From Verrucomicrobiota bacterium (GTDB lineage Bacteria > Verrucomicrobiota > Verrucomicrobiia > Chthoniobacterales > UBA6821), in NCBI GenBank assembly GCA_008933015.1, contig WBXH01000005.1:1-40086 (forward strand): 40,086 bases of DNA. The letters run 5' to 3'. Both the position numbers and the translations under genes were made by a program. Positions 33,499 to 40,086 of the stretch are shown piece by piece (the first letter of the stretch is position 1; each line of letters begins with the position of its first letter). Below the pieces are notes generated by a model that was not told the DNA's origin, searched no databases, and saw only the letters and a list, made by a program, of their open reading frames with translations.

Positions 33499-34362
33499 TT
33501 ACAGCCCCATCGATGCGAGGAAGAAAACCACGCCGGAAAATGCAAGACAGTAGTAACCGAACCATGCCCAATGTCCTTTCTCCAGCCAACTCGAGAGGAG
33601 TCTGAGCGCCAAGAGTCCGGCAAAGAAGGCGGCAACCATGCCGATCAGGCCCGGCCCAACCTGATCAAGAAGTTGATGGGGCGAGGCTGAAGCCTCGTGC
33701 GACTTCAAAAGACGCTTTAACTCAAGCGCCACCACTCCAGGAGTGATGACCACGGCCAGCGCAAAGCTAAACTCTTCCACCCGCAGCCGGGTGATTCCGA
33801 GGAGCATGCCGACCGAGATTGTAGCTCCCGAACGGGAGAGTCCCCTGAATGGCATGCAGATTCCCTGCGAGAGCCCTATCCAAATTGCCGAGGGAAGCCC
33901 TACCGATGGGATTGCGCCCCTACTGCCCAGAGATCCGGCCACAAGGATCAACACTCCGGCTGCAAGGAGAGCTGAGGCGATGACATGGAGATTTCCAAAG
34001 AGATGCTCCACCTCCGTTGCCTGATGAGATCCGTGCAGCAGTAACTTCTCGATGAGAGTCTTTAGGGCCAAGCCGATCACGATGGTTGCCGCCGTAGCCG
34101 CCCCGACATTCACAATCGTGCTCTTGAGGCTTGCGGCACTGGAAAAGAAGGTGCGGCTCCAAGCTTTCCAGAAATAGGTGATCACGGCGATCATTGTGCC
34201 GGTGTGAAGCATCACCAGAAGGAAGGTCATGGAGGGACTCGAGGGGTCGAATCCCATGAGTTTCTCGGCCACGATGACATGAGCCGAACTGGAGACGGGA
34301 AGGAGTTCTGCCGCTCCTTGGATCAGACCAAGCAGGAGGATTTGGAGAAGTGTAGGTTCCAT
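33499..34362 (-). CDS. uppP: Undecaprenyl-diphosphatase UppP/BacA
   Basis: 'LGLIQGAAELLPVSSSAHVIV', 'GLSQGICMPFRGLSRSGATISVGMLLGI'. Confidence 0.96.
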   Translation of the reverse strand: MEPTLLQILLLGLIQGAAELLPVSSSAHVIVAEKLMGFDPSSPSMTFLLVMLHTGTMIAVITYFWKAWSRTFFSSAASLKSTIVNVGAATAATIVIGLALKTLIEKLLLHGSHQATEVEHLFGNLHVIASALLAAGVLILVAGSLGSRGAIPSVGLPSAIWIGLSQGICMPFRGLSRSGATISVGMLLGITRLRVEEFSFALAVVITPGVVALELKRLLKSHEASASPHQLLDQVGPGLIGMVAAFFAGLLALRLLSSWLEKGHWAWFGYYCLAFSGVVFFLASMGL

Positions 34363-34480
34363 GGGATCAAAGGATTTGGATTAAGTTGCTGGGGATTCAA
34401 GAGATTCATGGCCTCAATTGCAATCCTCCGAGGGTTAGTTTGAGAAGAAAAGGACCCTGAAGCTGGTTTTGAATCAGGAC

Positions 34481-35185
34481 TCAGGATCGTCTGGAGAGCG
34501 TTGTAAAGACAAGAACCCAGAAGCTTTGTGCAACAATGAAGAAGGGAACGCCAAGCGCCGGAGGGAGCGAGTAGATGATACAGACCAGTGGAATCCAGAC
34601 CATCCAGTTAGCCATCAGTACGGGAAAGATGCTCAGAGCGTAAAAGTTTACGGGAGTATGACCGTGGAATCCCGTCAGGGTGAATCGGTGATCTCTCCAA
34701 AGGAAGACGCAGACAGCCTGAGGAATGGCAAGTAGCGGGCAGTAGAGGAAGGCATCGACAAGGACCTTCTTTCCGATGACAGCGACGGAGTCCGAGGGGC
34801 CGAAGAGAAAATACTGAAGGCGGTAGAAGAGATCTACCTGCATTCCGATGAGTCCCCAGAAAGGAATTCCAAAGAGGAGGCGGGAGAGCAGTCCCGGCGA
34901 TTCCCTCTTACCTTTCCGGGATGCTGGCAGGATCAACCGGATGAGTTCCGGAAAAATGGCGGAGGCAACCGAGGTGCCGACAAAGGAGAAGAGCAGACCC
35001 CAGTGTGAGCGGAGAATGGCGAGTTGTTCAAAGGCGTGTCGTGCCTTCGGAAAAAACAGATACGCGCCTCCCATCCCTGCCATAAGGGATTGGAGGAGGA
35101 GGCCCGGCAGAAGATTGGCACGGAGGGCAGCAAGGGATTTTTCCCAAGAGCGCCTGAGAATTGCGAAATGGTGTTGCCGGTTCAC
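34481..35185 (-). CDS. Multi-TM membrane protein with Mpv17/PMP22-like C-terminal features
   Basis: 'GKKVLVDAFLYCPLLAIP' and 'VNFYALSIFPVLMANWMVWIPLVCIIYSLPPALGVPFFIVAQSFWVLVFTTLSRR' recall the Mpv17 K-LVDQ..xxP and NWxxWPxxQ..N pattern. Confidence 0.5.
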   Translation of the reverse strand: MNRQHHFAILRRSWEKSLAALRANLLPGLLLQSLMAGMGGAYLFFPKARHAFEQLAILRSHWGLLFSFVGTSVASAIFPELIRLILPASRKGKRESPGLLSRLLFGIPFWGLIGMQVDLFYRLQYFLFGPSDSVAVIGKKVLVDAFLYCPLLAIPQAVCVFLWRDHRFTLTGFHGHTPVNFYALSIFPVLMANWMVWIPLVCIIYSLPPALGVPFFIVAQSFWVLVFTTLSRRS

Positions 35186-35799
35186 TGCGTGCTGATTCCG
35201 TTGCAGGCTGCGCGGATCATGTTATCAAAGGCCTTAGTTGACTTCCTTACGAGCGTTTCGGGACCGGTCATCTTGATATAGACATCACCCTGGGGGCTTT
35301 GAAGAATTGCCCCCCGAAGGCCCGAGAGTGCCTGCGTTGTCGACGCTGATCGACCCATGCCACTGGAGAAGAGTCCAGTTGCGGTAACGATGGTGACGGG
35401 GATCGAATTAAAGACTTTGGATTCTGTCACAGCCTTTATAGGCGAGCCGTCTGTATTGGCAAACTGTGCGGCCCATCGTTCTACATTCGCCTGGACACTT
35501 CCTCCTTCACCACGGCCAAAGCAGAAGAAAGTGACTGTTGCCGGATTCCCCCCCTGTTCAGGTGAGGGAATGCTTAGCTCTGCCTTGCGGATTGCTGATG
35601 TGGGGGTAACCCAAGACCATCCTTCCGGTCTCGGAAAAGAGAACGATCCCACCTTGAAAAGAACGGGAGATGGGACCACTGGGTCGATGCTCTCTCCCAA
35701 GCAGGGTACTTGTCCGCCAGTTAGTAAAAGTGAAAGCAGCGAACAAGAAAAAAGCCTCCTGCGAAGGAGGCTTTTGACTGAAAGAGATGCAATCTCCAT
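35182..35799 (-). CDS. Hypothetical secreted protein
   Basis: Signal-like 'MEIASLSVKSLLRRRLFSCSLLSLLLTGGQVPCLGES'. 205 aa. 4-nt overlap with the downstream membrane protein gene. Confidence 0.65.
   Translation of the reverse strand: MEIASLSVKSLLRRRLFSCSLLSLLLTGGQVPCLGESIDPVVPSPVLFKVGSFSFPRPEGWSWVTPTSAIRKAELSIPSPEQGGNPATVTFFCFGRGEGGSVQANVERWAAQFANTDGSPIKAVTESKVFNSIPVTIVTATGLFSSGMGRSASTTQALSGLRGAILQSPQGDVYIKMTGPETLVRKSTKAFDNMIRAACNGISTQ
35748..35775 (-). terminator. Rho-independent terminator downstream of rpsI
   Basis: 11-bp perfect stem (AAAAGCCTCCT/AGGAGGCTTTT) with 4-nt loop; minus-strand T6 tract. 49 nt beyond the rpsI stop. Confidence 0.8.
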
Positions 35800-35823
35800 T
35801 CCCGGTGAATGGAAATCTTGAAA

Positions 35824-36216
35824 TTAACGCTTTGAGAATTGGAAGCGCTTGCGAGCTCCAGGACGTCCCGGTTTTTTGCGCTCACGCATACGAGGGTCGC
35901 GGGTCAGCAGGCCATCGGCCTTGAGGAGAGGGCGATTTGCCTCGTTGAACTCATTGAGAGCTCGGGCAATGGCAAGGCTTAGGGCGCCTGCTTGGCCCTG
36001 AAGACCACCGCCGGAAGTCTTTGCTTCCACATCGTAGTTTTTGACAGCATTCAGGACCTCAAGAGGCTTGAGAACGGTATTCTGCATGGAAACCGTTGTG
36101 AAATACTCGTCAAAGCTCTTCCCATTGACACTGATTTTTCCGGTGCCTGGGGCGATTTGAATTCTTGCGACTGCAGTCTTGCGTCGCCCTGTGGTGGCTG
36201 TTTTTTCTGTTGCCAT
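35824..36216 (-). CDS. rpsI: 30S ribosomal protein S9
   Basis: 'GRRKTAVARIQIAPGTGKISVNGKSFDEYF', 'GGGLQGQAGALSLAIARAL', 'LLTRDPRMRERKKPGRPGARKRFQFSKR'. Confidence 0.98.
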   Translation of the reverse strand: MATEKTATTGRRKTAVARIQIAPGTGKISVNGKSFDEYFTTVSMQNTVLKPLEVLNAVKNYDVEAKTSGGGLQGQAGALSLAIARALNEFNEANRPLLKADGLLTRDPRMRERKKPGRPGARKRFQFSKR

Positions 36217-36258
36217 GAGTTAAAAGGTTAAAAAAAAGGTGAAAAGTTATCGTGGGCC

Positions 36259-36684
36259 TTACTTGACCGGTTGCGGGTTCTGGGCTGTGTGAGGATGCTC
36301 GGGGCCACGATAGACCTTAAGCTTGCCGTAGATCGTACTTCCGAGGCGATTGTGTGGGATCATCCCCTTCACGGCACGCTCAATGAGAAGTTCAGGGCGG
36401 CGGGCACGACGCTGACGGAAAGTCTCGGACTTGTGTCCTCCGACGAACCCGGAGAAGCTCATGTATGTTTTCTGGGTTTCCTTTTTTCCACCGATCTGGA
36501 CGTCGGCTGCATTGATCACAACAACAAAGTCACCCGTGTCTACGTGCGCCGTGTAGATGGCCTTGTGCTTACCACGAAGGAGATTGGCGGCTTGAACGGC
36601 AACGTGGCCAAGATGCTGATTTTTGGCATCAATGACCCACCAGCTACGTTTGACTTCGGGGGCTTTGGCGGAAAAGGTCTTCAT
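36259..36684 (-). CDS. rplM: 50S ribosomal protein L13
   Basis: 'WWVIDAKNQHLGHVAVQAANLLRGKHKAIYTAHVDTGDFVVVINA', 'RAVKGMIPHNRLGSTIYGKLKVYRGPEHPHTAQNP'. Confidence 0.98.
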   Translation of the reverse strand: MKTFSAKAPEVKRSWWVIDAKNQHLGHVAVQAANLLRGKHKAIYTAHVDTGDFVVVINAADVQIGGKKETQKTYMSFSGFVGGHKSETFRQRRARRPELLIERAVKGMIPHNRLGSTIYGKLKVYRGPEHPHTAQNPQPVK

Positions 36685-36832
36685 ACGGATTTAGGAAAGG
36701 TTGTTGAAGGTAGGAAAACATCCTCCTGATGTCAAAGGAGAAAAGAGTTTTTTTCAAAAGGGATGTTTTTTGCGATTTCACGTCGTGAGTCTTTTTCTTT
36801 CTCTTCAACCTGTTTGTAACCAGTCTCTCCTC

Positions 36833-37618
36833 ATGCCCTCACTCAGCTTCATTGGAACAGGCTCGGGATTTCCTTCCGCCGAGAGATTTTTTTCGAGTAC
36901 GCTCGTCCATCTTGGGTCCATACACCTTCTTGTCGATGCTGGTGAACCCTGCGTACACCTCCTCAGAGACCGCGGCAACATGATCGGGGAGATCGATGCC
37001 ATCCTGATCACTCACGGTCATGTGGATCATATTGGCGGGATACCCGCCTTTTTACAGGGGGCCATGCTTATCGAGCGCAAAAAGCCACTCGCGATTCACC
37101 TCCCCCGGGAGATGATCTCTCCTCTGAAGGCTTGGATCGCTGCTCTCTATCTCACCGAAATTGGGTTGGGCTTTTCCGTAAGCTGGATCCCCTGGAATCC
37201 CGATGCTCCTGCTCTACTAGAAGGAGGCGTCTCGATAACATCTCATGCGAACAAGCATCTCGTCGATTGTTACAGGGTATTACCCGGAGCAGATCCTTCC
37301 AAGGAGTGCCAGTCGTACTCCCTGGATATCAAGGCGGGAAATTTCAGGACTCTTTTCAGTGGGGATCTTGCAAGTGCTTCGGAGTTGCTTTCTCTGGTCG
37401 TAAATCCTGCAACGGTCCTCGTGAGTGAACTCTCCCATGTGACGATCGAGGAGTTGGTCTCAGTGCTTGCAGAAGCCGACCTCGGCACCCTGTGCCTCGT
37501 CCACCTTTCGGAAGATATGGTCGGCGATCGGAGTGAGTTACAGGGTAGAATGGAAGAACTTCTGCCGGCGATCAAGGACGTCATCGTTCCTGAAGACGGA
37601 ACAATTCTCGACTTTTAA
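36833..37618 (+). CDS. MBL-fold metallo-hydrolase (RNase Z-like); ORF track starts 36701
   Basis: ATG 36833 MPSLSFIGTGSGFPSAERFFSSTLVHLGSIHLLVDAGEP; 'LITHGHVDHIGGIPAFL' (HxHxDH); 'LFSGDLAS'. Confidence 0.85.
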   Translation: MPSLSFIGTGSGFPSAERFFSSTLVHLGSIHLLVDAGEPCVHLLRDRGNMIGEIDAILITHGHVDHIGGIPAFLQGAMLIERKKPLAIHLPREMISPLKAWIAALYLTEIGLGFSVSWIPWNPDAPALLEGGVSITSHANKHLVDCYRVLPGADPSKECQSYSLDIKAGNFRTLFSGDLASASELLSLVVNPATVLVSELSHVTIEELVSVLAEADLGTLCLVHLSEDMVGDRSELQGRMEELLPAIKDVIVPEDGTILDF

Positions 37619-37659
37619 GAAGAGAAGAAATTGCCCTGCTAACTGGAGTCAGCGCTGAG

Positions 37660-38079
37660 TTATGACTGAGGGAGTTCCCCGGGAGCCTCCACCTGGATCA
37701 CGGAAAGAGGGATCCTTAACCTGAGTTCCTCATCGAGTAGGATCTCGACATGGTAGGTGCCATATTTCTGAAACTGGACTCCTCCGAAGAAATGAACATT
37801 CGTGGCATGTGCATTCATATCGCCTAGACTGAAAGGCACTTCGGCTTGGGCGATGGCCTGATCCTCCTCTGGATCGTAGATCAGGCATTTTTGGATGAAA
37901 TCACCACTCCCGCCGCACCAGCGGGTCCAGAGACAGAGTTTGAAAAATCCTATCGGGAGACTTGGTGCCGGGATCGCACCAATCACCCCCACCAGTGTCT
38001 GTTGGCCGCTGATTTCGGCTCGCACATCCTCGCAGAGGATGGCTGCCTGTAGGTCTGGGAGGATGGAATCGGAAGTCAT
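37660..38079 (-). CDS. Hypothetical protein (DUF6941-like)
   Basis: 139 aa uninterrupted; 'ILCEDVRAEISGQQTLVGVIGAI...FGGVQFQKYGTYHVEILLDEEL'. Tentative family resemblance only. Confidence 0.6.
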   Translation of the reverse strand: MTSDSILPDLQAAILCEDVRAEISGQQTLVGVIGAIPAPSLPIGFFKLCLWTRWCGGSGDFIQKCLIYDPEEDQAIAQAEVPFSLGDMNAHATNVHFFGGVQFQKYGTYHVEILLDEELRLRIPLSVIQVEAPGELPQS

Positions 38080-38180
38080 GTCTGAGTCTTAGGTGCTAGG
38101 GCCAATCATTCAGTTTGGCAAGGAGAGGCTGTATTGGAATCGGGTTGGCGCGACCTCCCAGTTGACAATAGGATGGTGTA

Positions 38181-39287
38181 ATGGATTCGTTGTGCTGCTT
38201 TGCTCCCGGTCGGGTCGAACTTTTGGGAAACCACACCGATTACAATGGTGGATATGTGCTTTCAGCGGCGATCCCCCAAGGGGTTCGGGCCTCGGGTTCC
38301 GGTCGAAGCGATGGATTGATCCGACTTTCAACGCTCATCGGTGAGGAGACTCTTCTCAGGAAAGTCAGTGCCGACGAGACCTTCCCCTTCGTGAAGACGG
38401 GGGAGTGGAGTGATTATCCGCTGGCGGTTGTTCAGGCGCTGAGGGATGAAGGACACCGTCTCGGCGCCTTCGATGCATCCTACCGATCCGATCTTCCCTC
38501 CGGTGCCGGACTTTCCAGTTCGGCCGCGCTCGAGGTCTCGACCATTTTACTCCTCTCGAAACTCTTCGGCATCTCACTCTCGGGGATGGATCTGGCAAGA
38601 CTCTGCAGGCATGCCGAAAATCAGTTTGTGGGTGTTCGATGCGGGATCCTTGATCAGGTCTCCAGTCTTTTTGGAAAACGTGATCACGCCATCTTCCTTG
38701 ATTGCCTAAAGGAGGAGGTGAAGTTGGTCTCTTTTCCGCATGACGTGTCACTTCTGATTGTCCAGTGCGGCATCCCGCATGCCCTCGTCGGGGGTGAGTA
38801 CAATGCCCGTCGTTTTCAGTGCAGTGAGGCCGCGAGGCGACTCGGGGTCAACTTCCTAAGGGAATCAAACATGGCCCAGTTGGAAAAATCGCTCTTGCCC
38901 GATCTCGAGCGCCGCCGTGCTGCCCATATCATCGGGGAGAACGAACGGGTACTGCGCGGAGTGGAGTTCTTGGAATCAGGAAATGTGGCTGACTTCGGAA
39001 GACTGATGACGGCTTCCCACGAAAGCTCCCGGGTGAATTTCGAAAACAGCACGCCCGAACTTGATCTTCTGGTGAGTATTGCCAAATCGACCTCGGGTGT
39101 TTTGGGAGCACGTCTGACTGGCGGAGGCTTCGGTGGCGCAATTGTCGTTCTGTTATCCCGAGAGGATCGGCATCAAGCAGGGAGTCTCATCGCCTCGGAG
39201 TACGAACGCCGATCAGGCCACCGGGCCCATGTGATGGAATGCGATCTTGCCGACGGGGCGCTGATTGCGAATGGTTTTGTTTCCTGA
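38181..39287 (+). CDS. galK: Galactokinase
   Basis: 'FAPGRVELLGNHTDYNGGYVLSAAI', 'SDLPSGAGLSSSAALEVST', 'GILDQVSSLFG', 'GARLTGGGFGGAIVVLL'. Confidence 0.95.
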   Translation: MDSLCCFAPGRVELLGNHTDYNGGYVLSAAIPQGVRASGSGRSDGLIRLSTLIGEETLLRKVSADETFPFVKTGEWSDYPLAVVQALRDEGHRLGAFDASYRSDLPSGAGLSSSAALEVSTILLLSKLFGISLSGMDLARLCRHAENQFVGVRCGILDQVSSLFGKRDHAIFLDCLKEEVKLVSFPHDVSLLIVQCGIPHALVGGEYNARRFQCSEAARRLGVNFLRESNMAQLEKSLLPDLERRRAAHIIGENERVLRGVEFLESGNVADFGRLMTASHESSRVNFENSTPELDLLVSIAKSTSGVLGARLTGGGFGGAIVVLLSREDRHQAGSLIASEYERRSGHRAHVMECDLADGALIANGFVS

Positions 39288-39317
39288 AGATCCTTTTTTA
39301 ACTGCAACGTCACCCGG

Positions 39318-40086
39318 ATGATTTATCTCGATTACAATGCCACCACCCCACTCTGCCCCTCGGCAAGAGAGGCGATGATTCCCTGGTTGGGTGAACTGAT
39401 TGGCAATCCCTCCAGCATCCATGCTCCCGGACGGCGTGCGCGTGGAGCTGTGGATGATTCCCGTGACCGGATCGCTTCGCTGCTGGGAGCCAAGCCGCAC
39501 GAGATCATCTTCACCTCCGGCGGAACCGAGAGCTGTAACCTCGCCATCCTGGGCCTTGCACGCCGTCACCGGACCCCGGAAAAGAAGCACCTCGTTACGG
39601 TATCCACGGAGCACCATGCGGTCCTGCATGCGATGCGATCGCTTGCCGCCGGGGAGGGGTTTGAACTCACCGAACTGCCCGTGAACTCCCAAGGACTTGT
39701 TGATCCTACATGCCTTGAGGCTTCCCTCCGTCCTGACACGATCCTTGCCTCGGTCATGTTTGCTAACAATGAGACCGGAGTGATTCAACCTGTGGCTGAA
39801 ATCGCCGCCATCTGCCATGCCCGTGGGGTCCTATTCCATACGGATGCCGTGCAGGCTTTCGGCAAGATCCCCTGCAGTCCTAGTGAACTCGGCGTTGATG
39901 CTCTCTCCGCGACCTCCCACAAGTTTTACGGGCCACATGGTGCCGGATTTCTTTGGCTCCGCTCCGGGGTCTCAATCCAAGCCATCCAGCACGGGGGATT
40001 TCATGAAAACGAGCGCAGGCCCGGCACCGAGAATGTGACCGCCATTGTCGGGATGACCGCCGCTGCGGTTTCGGCTTTGGGTGGGA
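39318..40086 (+). CDS. Cysteine desulfurase (NifS/IscS family), truncated by window end
   Basis: Translation from ATG 39318: MIYLDYNATTPLCPSAREAM...IIFTSGGTESCNLAILG...VMFANNETGVIQPV...FHTDAVQAFGKIP...SATSHKFYGPHGAGFLW. Not in ORF track because it is open-ended. Confidence 0.95.
   Translation, partial: MIYLDYNATTPLCPSAREAMIPWLGELIGNPSSIHAPGRRARGAVDDSRDRIASLLGAKPHEIIFTSGGTESCNLAILGLARRHRTPEKKHLVTVSTEHHAVLHAMRSLAAGEGFELTELPVNSQGLVDPTCLEASLRPDTILASVMFANNETGVIQPVAEIAAICHARGVLFHTDAVQAFGKIPCSPSELGVDALSATSHKFYGPHGAGFLWLRSGVSIQAIQHGGFHENERRPGTENVTAIVGMTAAAVSALGG

Overview
This 40 kb window looks like a Verrucomicrobiota-type bacterial chromosome; the taxonomy is inferred from gene content and style, not from a search. 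Housekeeping blocks flank a large, mostly minus-strand polysaccharide-degradation cluster. From left to right: (1) the C-terminal tail of a PAP2-type phosphatase and a multi-TM protein. (2) The canonical minus-strand block rpmH-rnpA-yidD-yidC-jag. rpmH is absent from the supplied ORF track. (3) A tRNA-Ala(GGC) with encoded CCA, then a small secreted protein, engB/ysxC and rsgA. (4) A carbohydrate-active cluster at about 7.9-23.8 kb: HAF-repeat protein, alginate-lyase-fold protein, GH2, four sulfatases (three of them tandem paralogs), a pectate-lyase-like beta-helix protein, an alpha/beta-hydrolase esterase and a GH8. (5) Two tandem PilB/GspE ATPases. (6) adk, fmt, pyrH and frr. (7) A SYLF-domain protein convergent to uppP plus three tandem paralogous small lipoproteins. 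(8) An Mpv17-like membrane protein, a secreted protein, and rplM-rpsI. (9) An MBL-fold hydrolase, galK and a truncated cysteine desulfurase. Points most worth a second look are: the triplicated lipoprotein family behind uppP; two terminator-like hairpins inside signal-peptide codons of downstream genes; the 8-bp inverted repeat that extends the tRNA-Ala acceptor stem; the sulfatase-rich cluster with lysine-rich inserts; the apparent rnpA/rpmH overlap; and the diverged tandem PilB pair. I found no CRISPR array, transposase, integrase or prophage. No searches were run, so every family call is from motif recognition.
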